Source: Gemmatimonadota bacterium (lineage in GTDB: Bacteria; Gemmatimonadota; Gemmatimonadetes; Longimicrobiales; Gaopeijiaceae). Taken from it: a stretch of 64,000 nt of DNA. Under the pieces are notes generated by a model that had not been told where the DNA came from, searched no databases, and saw only the letters and a list, made by a program, of their open reading frames with translations. The translations under genes were made by a program, and so were the position numbers. Of this stretch, positions 1 through 8,384 are shown piece after piece; position 1 is the first letter of the stretch; the number at the start of each line of letters is the position of its first letter. The stretch lies in contig JADFSR010000005.1 of NCBI GenBank assembly GCA_022560615.1, positions 62,001 through 126,000 of the forward strand, written 5' to 3'.

Positions 1-852
1 CCAGTATGCCAGGCCCGACCCGGTGGCGTATTCCAGGCCCCGACTGTCCACGGTGTTGAGCCCACTCGACATGTTGAGCACGTGTCGTAGCGTGATCGCG
101 TGCCTGGGATCCGTCTCGGGCGAGGCCTGTCGCGGCAGCCACTCGAAGCCGAGGGACTCGTCGAGGCTGAGGCGCCCATCGTCGGCCATCATGCCCATGA
201 GGGTCACCGCGAGGCTCTTGGCGGTCGACCATGTGCGCGTGCGGGTAGACATGTCGAAGCCGTCCGCGTACCGCTCATGAACGATGTCCCCACCCTGCAC
301 CACGATCAGACTGAGCGTGACCTGCTCCGGCGACTCGCGCTCGAACGCCCAATCGGAGGCAGCCTGCAATGCGACCGGGTCGAGGTTGGAGGGGAGCGTC
401 TTGTCCGCCACCCAGTCGCCTTCCGGCCACGGGATCGTGGCAGCGTCTCCTGGAAGCGGAGGTGTGTCGATGATCGGTAGGTCGTCGATGTCCTCGAAGG
501 TCTGATCCGGCGCGAGAATCACGCACCCGATGCCTTGCCGGAACGCCGCGCGCATGATCGGCGTGCCGCCCGATGCGCCGATCGCTACGGCCTTTCGGTC
601 CCAGTCGACCTCGTAGTCACCGCCGCGGGGTGTGCCGACCGGCTGGCGGAGGTACTTGAGCTCCTTGTCGAAGACCTGCTCGAGCGTCCGATTCGACGTG
701 AACAAGCCATTGCACATGAAGATCGCCTGTTGGCCGTGCTGGATCATGTCCCGTTGCGCGCGCCAGTAGTCGTACGACTCCTGCTGCTGGGCGTGGCTCG
801 GCGCGGGAAGCAAGAGCGCGGCGGCGAAGAGGATCGTGGTCATGCGATTCAT
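1..852 (-). CDS. Serine hydrolase, beta-lactamase/class C family (3' end outside window)
   Basis: Reading the minus strand from ATG at 852 gives 284 codons to the window edge without a stop. The N-terminus is a clear signal peptide (NRMTTILFAAALLLPAPSHAQ). A family-typical FMCNGLFTS segment follows, then a WSTAKSL stretch whose S-x-x-K is the class C beta-lactamase/transpeptidase nucleophile motif, and ITLRHVLNMSSGLN, also typical of PF00144 hydrolases. The family includes esterases, 6-aminohexanoate-dimer hydrolases and D-aminopeptidases, so the substrate is unknown; the protein should be periplasmic. The start overlaps the stop of the upstream haem/copper protein (ATGA, 849-852), implying translational coupling. 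The C-terminal part is outside the window. Confidence 0.9.
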   Translation of the reverse strand, partial: MNRMTTILFAAALLLPAPSHAQQQESYDYWRAQRDMIQHGQQAIFMCNGLFTSNRTLEQVFDKELKYLRQPVGTPRGGDYEVDWDRKAVAIGASGGTPIMRAAFRQGIGCVILAPDQTFEDIDDLPIIDTPPLPGDAATIPWPEGDWVADKTLPSNLDPVALQAASDWAFERESPEQVTLSLIVVQGGDIVHERYADGFDMSTRTRTWSTAKSLAVTLMGMMADDGRLSLDESLGFEWLPRQASPETDPRHAITLRHVLNMSSGLNTVDSRGLEYATGSGLAYW

Positions 853-2159
853 TCTGGACTCCCCGGGTTTCGCTGCGACCCCGTCGGCCCGAAAAGTTCC
901 TCCGGGATCTTCTCCCCTGCCACGAACCGCCTCGGCTCGACCTCGGTGTAGGACATGAAGCCGTAGCCCATTTCGTCCGTTGTGGGCCGTCCCCAGCCCA
1001 CAGCACGGTCCGGGTTCGGGTTGTGGGGGTTGCCGGCCGAGTTATCCCACCAGAGCGTGAGGTCGATCTTGGTTCCCGCCGGGGCGAGGACAGGCTCGTT
1101 CAAGATGTACGTGTGCTGCCAGTTGAAGTCGTAGCGCGGTACGTGCAACAGCGTCTCCTTCTCACCGCCCGGCAGTGTGATCTCGTACAGGGCGGCCTTG
1201 CCGCGCAGGTGCATGTGCGGGAGCATCCACAGGATATTCACGTCCTTCTCGAACGTGTGCTCACTACGGAAGGTGTAGTTGGGATCGTTCGCCGGGATCT
1301 CGAAGCGGAACATGCCCAGGGACTGGCTCTGGACTACGTGGTCGATGATCTCGCCCGGCGCGTAGAAGACGATCGCCGCAGACGTCTGGTCCCAGACCGC
1401 GGTGCCTTCGCCGGGCGTCTTGTGGTAGTGCATGCTGAACGTCACGGTCGTGCCTTTGCGCAACACCGTCCCGTACCCGTCGGGAAACACGCGCGGCGCA
1501 TTGCCCGGCGCGATGCCGCCGATGGGGCTCGCTATGACGTGGTGGACCGCGGAGCTGCCGGCGCGGAACTCCACCGCCTTGACCCATCGATCTTCCGGAA
1601 GCATGTCCGCGGTGATCGGCACTTCGAAGTCGATGTACTGGTCCTCGATCGTATCGTGAACCAGGTACGGCTCCGGTAGCCGCACGATCAGGTCCGGTTC
1701 GCCGATCGACCAGCCGTTCGTCGCCATGTTGAACTCCGCCGCCGGCGGCGCGTCGGCCGGATCGCCGGCAAGGGTCCCGGACCGGGCCCAGGCCAGTAGT
1801 GTCGCGATCTCAGAGTCCTCGAGCACGCGCTCGTTCGAAAAATCTCCCTTGTGCTCACGGGCCGCATGCCACGGGGGCATCCTTCCGGTGCGGACCGCGC
1901 GCGCGATGCGGGGAGCCCATTCCTTGGTCGTCTCGTAGCTGGTGAAGGCCACGGGCGCGACCATGCCCCCGAGATTCTGTCCGCTCTCCATGTGACAGAC
2001 CTGACAGTTCTCCTGGAGGATCGGCACGACGTCGGCGTAGAAGGTGGGGCTGGAGACCTCGGAGTCTGCGAAGGTTCCGGGAGCTGAAGTCGCGCAAGCG
2101 GCTACGAGAACGACCAGGACCAGCATCGAGACGAGGGGGAGAGCTTCACGGACGCGCAT
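849..2159 (-). CDS. Lipoprotein: haem-c domain fused to PHM-like dicopper monooxygenase domain
   Basis: This 436-residue protein starts with a lipoprotein signal (LVVLVAAC). A c-type haem motif CQVCH lies at residues 52-56, followed by the TGRMPPWHA motif usual in this family. The C-terminal half carries histidine motifs in the order seen in peptidylglycine/dopamine-type copper monooxygenases: HH at 206-207, HYH near 244-246, HMH at 315-317, and possible Met ligands near 397-402. In known enzymes these build the CuH and CuM sites; that this protein binds copper is inferred. The haem could deliver the electrons that ascorbate supplies to animal enzymes. Substrate unknown. A paralogue with the same spacing lies at 54966-56333. 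Coupled by ATGA to the serine hydrolase. Confidence 0.8.
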   Translation of the reverse strand: MRVREALPLVSMLVLVVLVAACATSAPGTFADSEVSSPTFYADVVPILQENCQVCHMESGQNLGGMVAPVAFTSYETTKEWAPRIARAVRTGRMPPWHAAREHKGDFSNERVLEDSEIATLLAWARSGTLAGDPADAPPAAEFNMATNGWSIGEPDLIVRLPEPYLVHDTIEDQYIDFEVPITADMLPEDRWVKAVEFRAGSSAVHHVIASPIGGIAPGNAPRVFPDGYGTVLRKGTTVTFSMHYHKTPGEGTAVWDQTSAAIVFYAPGEIIDHVVQSQSLGMFRFEIPANDPNYTFRSEHTFEKDVNILWMLPHMHLRGKAALYEITLPGGEKETLLHVPRYDFNWQHTYILNEPVLAPAGTKIDLTLWWDNSAGNPHNPNPDRAVGWGRPTTDEMGYGFMSYTEVEPRRFVAGEKIPEELFGPTGSQRNPGSPE

Positions 2160-2258
2160 TCATGTATCCTCTTCTGGCGGGCCCGGGGAGGAGAGCCCGA
2201 GAGAACATAGTGCGGCGCGGGGAGGGGCTGCCAGTCTGATGGGGCTAGATTGTCATCC

Positions 2259-2471
2259 ATGAAACCCGACGTCCGCCCGCCGGAACGACTCGACCCACGA
2301 CTGATCGCTATCTATAAGGAGATGTCGCACGACGAGCGACTTGCGGCGGCCTTCGACGCGACACGGCTCGTGCGTTCCCGTCTGGAGGCCCACCTCGGTG
2401 CACGTGAGGGTTGGACGCCCGAGCAAGTGCGGTCCGAAATCGCCCGGAGGTTCCTCCGTGGGAGCGGATGA
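2259..2471 (+). CDS. Small protein preceding a nucleotidyltransferase
   Basis: This is a short, charged, mostly helical product of about 70 residues (MKPDVRPPERLDPRL...). A TTG start at 2250 is possible, but ATG at 2259 is more natural. It ends in EIARRFLRGSG, and its 3' end overlaps the GTG start of the nucleotidyltransferase gene by 14 bases, so the two are translated together. Small helical proteins commonly precede minimal nucleotidyltransferase genes in bacterial genomes, sometimes as antitoxin-like partners. No domain is recognised here and that role is only suggested by position. Confidence 0.6.
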   Translation: MKPDVRPPERLDPRLIAIYKEMSHDERLAAAFDATRLVRSRLEAHLGAREGWTPEQVRSEIARRFLRGSG

Positions 2472-3017
2472 GCTCCTCCGCTATCTGGTCACAGCACTCG
2501 AGGAGGTCGGTGTTCCGTACGCGCTCGGAGGCTCCATCGCGAGCATCGCATACGGAGAGCCGAGAGCTACACTCGACATCGACGTCGTCGTGTCACTCGA
2601 TTCCGAGAACTTAGTGGCCTTCTGTCGGCGCTTTCCGCCCGGGGAGTTCCATTTGGATGTCGACGCGGCGGATGTCGCGATGCGTGAAGGCGCTCAATTC
2701 AACATCATCCACCCCACGTCCGGCCTGAAGATCGACGTCTTCTCGGACAAGAAGGACGAGGTCGCCGGAGCCAGATCGAGCGCGGTCGTCGCCTCCCCGC
2801 TCTGCCGGGCCTGACGGCGGTCTTCTCCTCTGCCGAGGAGCTGATCGTGAAGAAGCTGCAGTATTACCGACTCGGTGGCTCCGACAAGCATCTGCGAGAC
2901 GTTCGTGCGATGCTCGACATCTCCGGAACGGAAATCGACTTGGAGCGCATCGGGGAATGGGTCGACCGGCTCGATCTTTCCGAGGAATGGAGCTTGGTGT
3001 CGGATCCTGCCGTGTAG
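2458..3017 (+). pseudogene. Nucleotidyltransferase (AbiEii/DUF6036-like), one frameshift
   Basis: GTG at 2458 opens a product with the fold signature LGGSIASIAYGEPRATLDID, where GGS and the D-x-D after it are the nucleotidyltransferase catalytic motifs. The frame runs into a TGA at 2812. The missing family C-terminus (GRRLPALPGL, then VFSSAEELIVKKLQYYR and KHLRDVRAML) continues in another frame to TAG at 3015-3017. One base added near the CC at 2765-2766 restores a single protein of about 187 residues ('VARSQIERGRRLP'). Either this is a recent one-base deletion or a sequencing error. Substrate unknown; relatives act as toxins or resistance-type nucleotidyltransferases. Confidence 0.75.
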
Positions 3018-3019
3018 AA

Positions 3020-3255
3020 TCACATCTCCATGACCGCCTCGACATCGGCGTCGAGCTCATCGGGCGCGCTGAGCAGCGAGATACTCAAGAACAGGGTCAG
3101 GGACACGACAAGCGAGACCGCGCCTACGTCGATGCCGTACGGCATCGACGTCCCGGTGATGCGCGCGCGGAAGGTTGATCGCGAGGCTGCTGGCGATCGC
3201 CGCGGTTGCCGCGGTGTGGCGTTGGACCAACCACCATATGCCCAACGCCAAGTGT
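3020..3255 (-). pseudogene. 3' remnant of a sodium:solute symporter (SSS) gene
   Basis: Two minus-strand frames together give a recognisable symporter tail: a helix LALGIWWLVQRHTAATAAIA, then, after a frame change near 3165, TGTSMPYGIDVGAVSLV, VSLTLFLSISLL and the ending LDADVEAVMEM. This matches what I know of SSS-family C-termini (last transmembrane helix followed by a short acidic tail). Nothing symporter-like extends upstream past about 3255, where the alcohol dehydrogenase leader begins. The gene therefore lost its first several hundred codons and is frameshifted. Its stop (3020-3022) converges with the nucleotidyltransferase stop. Confidence 0.55.
3126..3151. repeat. Perfect 26-bp palindrome
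   Basis: The half-site ACGTCGATGCCGT is followed directly by its exact reverse complement, giving 13-bp arms with no spacer. It lies inside the symporter remnant, about 200 bases upstream of the alcohol dehydrogenase start. It could be an operator or a chance result of coding sequence. Confidence 0.6.
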
Positions 3256-3354
3256 GACAATACCGTACAAGCTTGTGAGTTGCGGTGGCACCGCAACGCG
3301 GCCCGCTGTACTTCTTCCAACAGCCTTCTAGCAACAGAGAGACGGAGCCCCGCG

Positions 3355-4638
3355 ATGCCAACGGAACGCGACACCGCCTTCCAGATAGCCGCGTCGAACA
3401 TCCGGTTCGGCCGCGGAGTCACTGGCGAGATCGGGATGGATCTCGTAGACCTGAAGGCCCGCCTGACGATGCTGGTCATCGATCCGGCACTGCGCGATCA
3501 CCCGGTGGGCCACACCGTGCTCGAGTCGCTGAAGCAGAACGACATCGGCTTCGAGGTTTTCGACGCTGTCTCGATCGAGCCGACCGACGCCAGCTTCAAG
3601 GCTGCGGCAGACTTCGCGACGCACGGGGGGTTCGATTCCTTCGTAGCGGTGGGTGGCGGTAGCACGATCGACACGGCGAAAGCGGCGAACCTCTATTCCA
3701 CCCACCCGTCCGACTTCTTCGACTACGTCAACGCCCCCATCGGCCGCGGACACCCCATCCCGGGGCCGCTCAAACCGCTGATCGCGGTCCCGACCACCGC
3801 GGGCACAGGAAGCGAGACGACGGGCGTGGCGATCTTCGACTACGTGGAGAAAAAGGCGAAGACGGGCATCGCGCACCGATACCTCAAGCCGACCTTGGGG
3901 ATCGTCGACTCGGACAACACGCGCACGCTTCCACCCGCGGTGGCCGCGGCGACAGGACTGGACGTGCTCAGCCATGCGCTGGAGTCGTATACCGCGATGC
4001 CGTTCGACCAGCGCCCCAAACCGGCTAGGCCGCTGGAGCGCCCCGCCTACCAGGGCTCGAACCCGGTCAGCGACATCTGGGCGCTGCGCGCGCTCGAGCT
4101 GATGGCCGAGTTTCTCCCGCGCGCGTACGCCGATGCCAGTGACGAAGAGGCGCGGGCGCAGATGCTCCTGGCCGCGGCGATCGCCGGCATCGGCTTCGGA
4201 AACGCCGGAGTCCACCTACCGCACGGGATGTCCTACCCGGTCGCGGGCATGGTTCGTGGCCACCGGCCCGACGGGTACGTCGTCGACCACGCGCTGGTGC
4301 CCCACGGGATATCCGTGATCCTCAACACGCCCGCCGTCGTGCGCTTCACCGCCTCAGCGAATCCGGAGCGGCATTTGCGAGCCGCGTCGGCGCTGGGCGC
4401 GGACGTGTCGGACGCGACGCCGAGCGAGTCCGGTGAGGTCCTCGCCGAGCGCGTCATCCACTTCATGCGTGAGCTAGGCGTCCCGAACGGTCTCGCGGCC
4501 GTGGGCTATACCACGGATGACATCCCGGCACTGGTACAGGGGACGCTGCCTCAGCATCGGGTGACCAAGCTGTCGCCCAGACCGGCCGGAGCAGAGGAGC
4601 TGACCTCTCTGTTCGAAGAATCGATGACGATCTGGTAG
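3355..4638 (+). CDS. Iron-containing alcohol dehydrogenase, hydroxyacid-oxoacid transhydrogenase type
   Basis: ATG at 3355 has a GGAG seven bases upstream and gives 427 residues. Group III iron-dependent dehydrogenase motifs are present: AVGGGSTIDTAKA (near 98-110, nucleotide binding), VPTTAGTGSETT (near 145-156), GLDVLSHALES (201-211) and later VHLPHGMSYPVAGM and VDHALVPHG, whose Asp and His residues are the expected metal ligands. The length and the VHLPHGMSYPVAG segment fit the ADHFE1-like branch, which moves hydride between 4-hydroxybutyrate and 2-oxoglutarate without free NAD(H). Cytoplasmic. A generic Fe-alcohol dehydrogenase is the alternative. Confidence 0.85.
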   Translation: MPTERDTAFQIAASNIRFGRGVTGEIGMDLVDLKARLTMLVIDPALRDHPVGHTVLESLKQNDIGFEVFDAVSIEPTDASFKAAADFATHGGFDSFVAVGGGSTIDTAKAANLYSTHPSDFFDYVNAPIGRGHPIPGPLKPLIAVPTTAGTGSETTGVAIFDYVEKKAKTGIAHRYLKPTLGIVDSDNTRTLPPAVAAATGLDVLSHALESYTAMPFDQRPKPARPLERPAYQGSNPVSDIWALRALELMAEFLPRAYADASDEEARAQMLLAAAIAGIGFGNAGVHLPHGMSYPVAGMVRGHRPDGYVVDHALVPHGISVILNTPAVVRFTASANPERHLRAASALGADVSDATPSESGEVLAERVIHFMRELGVPNGLAAVGYTTDDIPALVQGTLPQHRVTKLSPRPAGAEELTSLFEESMTIW

Positions 4639-4660
4639 CTCCCCGGGCTGTACAGGCCGA

Positions 4661-4706
4661 GCTGTTACAAAGCGTTGTACGTCGTGCGCCCGGGCTGTTA
4701 CAAAGC
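4661..4706. promoter_or_regulatory. 13-bp direct repeats, 33 bp apart
   Basis: GCTGTTACAAAGC occurs at 4661-4673 and again at 4694-4706, a spacing of 33 bases or about three helical turns. A degenerate third copy (GGGCTGTACAGGC) begins near 4646. The cluster lies in the 194-base gap between the alcohol dehydrogenase and GMC genes. Same-face repeats of this kind suit a transcription-factor site upstream of the GMC operon; no regulator is encoded nearby. Confidence 0.45.
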
Positions 4707-4732
4707 CGCTGGGCACTCTTTTGGTCTTCTCC

Positions 4733-4748
4733 TACGTCGCGCGACGTA
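4733..4748. promoter_or_regulatory. 16-bp perfect palindrome upstream of the GMC gene
   Basis: TACGTCGC is followed immediately by its reverse complement GCGACGTA. It lies 85 bases before the GMC start and 27 bases after the direct repeats, so it is a plausible operator. No function is shown by sequence alone. Confidence 0.4.
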
Positions 4749-4832
4749 TCCGGTGATCTGACGTGGGCTCCTAGCGTTCAGGCGTGAACCGTGGACTGCG
4801 GTTTTCTCGCCCTCTGAAGCAAGGACCGTCAG

Positions 4833-6461
4833 ATGAACGAGCACCCTTCGAGCGACCATCGGGCCTCTATGCGATATGACGTCGTGATCGTCGGCAGCGG
4901 CATGGGCGGCTCCATGGCCGCCTACGCGCTGGTCGAAGCCGGGCTCAGCGTATTGATGATCGAACGCGGGCCGCCGGTTCTCCGCGGGCCCCAAAACTGG
5001 GCACCCGCGGCCTCGTTGGAGCTCAGCCCCTACTACACGATGGAGGGCCACTACGTCGTGCGCGGAGACGATCCTGGCCGCGAGGGCACGTTCCAATGCG
5101 TCGGCGGAGCGTCGGTCTTCTACGGCGGTGTCGCGTACCGTATGCGCGAGGCTGACTTCGGCGAATGCCCCGAGATCGCGGCCCAGGCAGACGCCCGGTG
5201 GCCCTACGGGTACGGAGCGATCGAGCCCTACTACGGTTGGGCAGAGCGAATCCTCGGCGTCGCAGGTCGACAGGGCCACGATCCGACAGAGCCATGGCGG
5301 AGTGAGGCATACCCTCGCCGGACGCCCGACGTACAAGGACCGGCCCGCTTGATCTGGAACACGGCGACCGAGCTGGGGCTCCGACCTTCCTATTTGCCCC
5401 TGGCGATCGACTTCGGTCAGAGTGGTGAGGAAGAGTCGGCGTGCAGACGCTGTGGCACATGCGACGGCTACGCCTGTGCGGTGAGTGCCAAGCGCGACCC
5501 TAGTACCGCCGTGCTTCCGTCCCTCGTGAGGCAAGGCCTCGCGCTCGTCTCGAACACGGTGGTCGTTCGCTTGTTGAGGCGAGGAGGCCTCATCGAGGGT
5601 GTCGTCGCTGTGGATCGCGCCACGGGACGCCGTCGGATCTTCCGCGGTGACCGATACGTCCTCGCGGCGGGCGCCCTGGGCTCCCCGCACCTGATCCTGA
5701 GCTCGGGGCTCGAGGCCTCCTCTCCGGCTCGGGACTGGGTCGGTCAATGCCTCATGCGGCACTGCAACAAGATCGTCTTCGGGCTCTTTCCCCATCGGCT
5801 CGAAGGTTCGAGAGCCTTTCACAAGCAGGTCGGAATCCTGGACTTCTACGGAGGAAACGAGGGCGAGCCGAAACTCGGGTGCATTCAGTCGATCCATCCG
5901 CCGCCCACGGGGCTGGTGCGAGAGATCGCACCGAGTTTCCTGGGCGGCGTGGCCGAGCCGCTCGCGGATCGGTGCACAGGACTATTGGTGATCGCCGAGG
6001 ACGAGCCGCGGAGAGAAAACGGAGTCTCGTTAAGCCGCTCGAGCACCGACCGGTATGGGCTTCCAAGAGCGATCGTCACACATCGATACACGTGGCGAGA
6101 CGTACACGCCCGGCGCTCGCTCGCGCAGGTAGCCACAGCGATCCTGAAGAACGCCGGGGCTCGTTTCACGCACGGCATCCGGCTCACCACGTTCTCGCAT
6201 GCAGTGGGAACGCTGCGGATGGGGCCGGACCCGAGAACGTCCCCGCTGCATCCGACATCACGCTTCCGGGGCATCGACAACCTCTGGGTGACCGACGGCA
6301 GCTTCATGCCCCGCTCGGGAGGGGTGAATCCGAGCCTCACCATCGCGGCCGACGCGCTCAAGGCGGGACAACACATTGCCGAGAACGAGCGGCGCGGTAC
6401 CCATCGCTCTCGTGCGCAGAGGCTCCGGACCCTCCCAGTGCTCATGGGAATCGACCGATGA
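4833..6461 (+). CDS. GMC-family FAD oxidoreductase
   Basis: The product has 542 residues and AAGGA seven bases before the ATG. The N-terminal DVVIVGSGMGGSMAAYAL is the FAD-binding Rossmann motif. A cysteine-rich CRRCGTCDGYACAV insertion is typical of bacterial gluconate/sorbose-type GMC enzymes, and the C-terminal HAVGTLRMG and VNPSLTIAADALK contain the catalytic His region and FAD contact. It should oxidise an alcohol or sugar; the substrate cannot be named. No signal peptide or Tat motif is visible, unlike many partners of this type. Its stop overlaps the next start by ATGA (6458-6461), so it is coupled to the Gfo/Idh/MocA gene. Confidence 0.85.
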   Translation: MNEHPSSDHRASMRYDVVIVGSGMGGSMAAYALVEAGLSVLMIERGPPVLRGPQNWAPAASLELSPYYTMEGHYVVRGDDPGREGTFQCVGGASVFYGGVAYRMREADFGECPEIAAQADARWPYGYGAIEPYYGWAERILGVAGRQGHDPTEPWRSEAYPRRTPDVQGPARLIWNTATELGLRPSYLPLAIDFGQSGEEESACRRCGTCDGYACAVSAKRDPSTAVLPSLVRQGLALVSNTVVVRLLRRGGLIEGVVAVDRATGRRRIFRGDRYVLAAGALGSPHLILSSGLEASSPARDWVGQCLMRHCNKIVFGLFPHRLEGSRAFHKQVGILDFYGGNEGEPKLGCIQSIHPPPTGLVREIAPSFLGGVAEPLADRCTGLLVIAEDEPRRENGVSLSRSSTDRYGLPRAIVTHRYTWRDVHARRSLAQVATAILKNAGARFTHGIRLTTFSHAVGTLRMGPDPRTSPLHPTSRFRGIDNLWVTDGSFMPRSGGVNPSLTIAADALKAGQHIAENERRGTHRSRAQRLRTLPVLMGIDR

Positions 6462-7428
6462 CGGCGCGGCCGCGCTCGGCGCCAGGAATCCTGTTCATCG
6501 GTTCGGGCTACGCCACCCGCCTCCACTCGAAAGTGCTCGCGAGGCGCTTCCCCGCCGTGCGCCTCGGCTACTTCAGCCGATCGGCGGGCGAGGCGGCGGA
6601 GTTGGCTCACACCTTCGGAGGGCGCGCCTTCGCGGGGAGTTGGGACGAAGCGCTCAGAGACGACGAGTTCGACACCGCCTTCGTGACGACGCCCCCGGAC
6701 ACCCACTGTCACCTGGCTTTGCAGGCCCTGGCGTTCGGCAAGCATGTCATCGTGGAAAAGCCCGCCTTCCTCACAGGTGGGGAGTTCGACGAAGTGGAGC
6801 GGGCAGCGTCCGAGGCATCCCGGATGGTATTGGTCGCCGAAAACTACTTCTACAAACCGCTGCGTCGCCGCCTCCGAGACGTCATCGAGTCGGGTGTACT
6901 AGGCCAGGTGCGGATCATCGAAATCAACGCGGTGAAGCGGCAGCCGGTCGAAGGATGGCGTGCCGATCCCGCACGCGCGGGGGGCGGGGCCCTCTTCGAG
7001 GGCGGCATCCACTGGGTGAGCCTGATGGCGAATCTCGGCCTAGAGATTCGAAAGACGTACGCTGCTACCTCCCCGACGCCCCCGCGGAGCACGAGCGCAG
7101 CGTGGTGCTCGTCGCTGAATACCGTCAGGGCGCTGTGGGCGTTCTCACCTATTCGTGGGAGATCCCGAGCACACTCCGGGGCCTCAGGCTCTCGCGGATC
7201 TGGGGGACGCGTGGCTCGATCCTCTTCGAGTCCAACGGCCTCTTCGTGCTACGCAGTGGGCCCCGGCCACGCCTCTGGGCTCCGGGTCTCACCGACATCG
7301 CCGGGTACCGCGCGATGCTCGGAGACTTCATCCGGGCCCTCACGACGAACACACCACCAGAGTTCACGCTCGCAGACGCCCGACGTGACGTGGAGCTCGT
7401 CCGGTCGGCGTATGCCGGCTCCACCTGA
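6458..7428 (+). pseudogene. Gfo/Idh/MocA-family NAD(P) oxidoreductase, one frameshift
   Basis: ATG at 6458 gives GILFIGSGYATRLHSK (Rossmann motif), then VTTPPDTHCHLALQAL and GKHVIVEKPAFLT, whose EKP is the diagnostic Gfo/Idh/MocA signature, and the GGALFEGGIHW catalytic His region. After GLEIRK the frame must change: CYLPDAPAEHERSVVLVAEY and the rest continue in another frame to TGA at 7428. Adding one A to the AAA at 7051-7053 restores one protein of about 323 residues. A one-base homopolymer loss (mutation or read error) is the simplest reading. Family members oxidise or reduce sugars or inositols, consistent with the coupled GMC enzyme. Confidence 0.8.
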
Positions 7429-7453
7429 AATCATCTTCGCATGGGAGGACCGC

Positions 7454-8271
7454 TTGAACCTGATCACCGAAATTCTCGTGGGCCTGGCCGTCGGCGGGCA
7501 CATAGCCACCTGGGGCATGTTCAAGGACTCGATCCACGAGGGCTTCACGGTCGCCAAATACCTACGGAGCATCCTAGTAGGAGTGATGCTCGCGCCGCTC
7601 GCGGCGGCGGTCACCGGCATCGACTCAACCACCGCCTCCGGGATCGTGCTCCTCTTCGGTCTCACCTACGCGCTAGAGCGGGCAGTGACGAAGTTCTGGA
7701 AGACGTTCGTCCGCGACGAAGACCAATCGAAGTACTTCATCCCGATGCAGCTCCACGTGATGGGTCTAGTCGTCCAAAATCGAGGCACACGTCTCGCGGT
7801 GGGGCTCGGGCTCGTCACGGGGCTGGGCTCGCGCTGCTCACGGGCACCATGGCGCTTCAGCCGGAGCCAGGTGTCGCCGCGCCGCTCTGGAGCCTGATCC
7901 TCGTTTCAAGCGCGGGTGGCTGGTACTCGGCGTTCGGTGGCGCATTCAAGGACGCCCCGATCGAGGGCTTTGAATCGCTCAACTTCTTCCGGAGCCCCGT
8001 GGTCGCGACGATCTACGGGCTGCTGGTCTCGAACTTCACCGAAAGCTACCCGCTCATCGCGCTGTGCGCGATCGGATTCACCGTCGCGACGCTCGATACG
8101 TACAAGACTTTCTTCTTCCCGTCGACGCCGAGGGGAAAGTTCGCGCGTAAGCCGATCCTCTTTCCGGCGATGCTCGAGCGACGGCGATACTTCGTCCCGT
8201 TGTACGTACTCATCTGGGTCAGCGTGCTCGCGTCCTTCGGTCTGGCGTTCGTATCACTCCGGGCGATGTAG
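7454..8271 (+). pseudogene. Integral membrane protein with internal duplication, one frameshift
   Basis: A TTG at 7454 preceded by GGGAGG is the best start; ATG at 7412 is possible. The first half (LVGLAVGGHIATWGMFKDSI, then EGFTVAKYLRS) and the second half (SSAGGWYSAFGGAFKDAPI, then EGFESLNFFRS) resemble each other. Each half has hydrophobic helices and ends in a Lys/Phe-rich loop (KFWKTFVRDED versus YKTFFFPSTPRG). The frame breaks at the GGGG run 7819-7822; adding one G restores VTGAGLALLTG and continuity to the stop at 8271, about 272 residues. No family is recognised. Position suggests it serves the preceding oxidoreductases, perhaps as a membrane anchor or transporter. Confidence 0.7.
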
Positions 8272-8384
8272 CATGCCGAGCGCCTCCTTCCTCCAGCGAA
8301 CCGCCAGTCCTAGCTTCTCGACCCACCGCGAAAGTGCGCGACCGCGGCTTCGACTGCGGTACTCATCCCCGCACCAGAGGCTCC

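Noticed and set aside
2812-2814. TGA in the nucleotidyltransferase gene as a second selenocysteine codon
   Set aside because: The downstream family sequence continues in a different frame, so this is a frameshift and not recoding.
4698-5897. 399-codon minus-strand frame opposite the GMC gene
   Set aside because: Antisense shadow; the plus-strand product has FAD and GMC motifs throughout.
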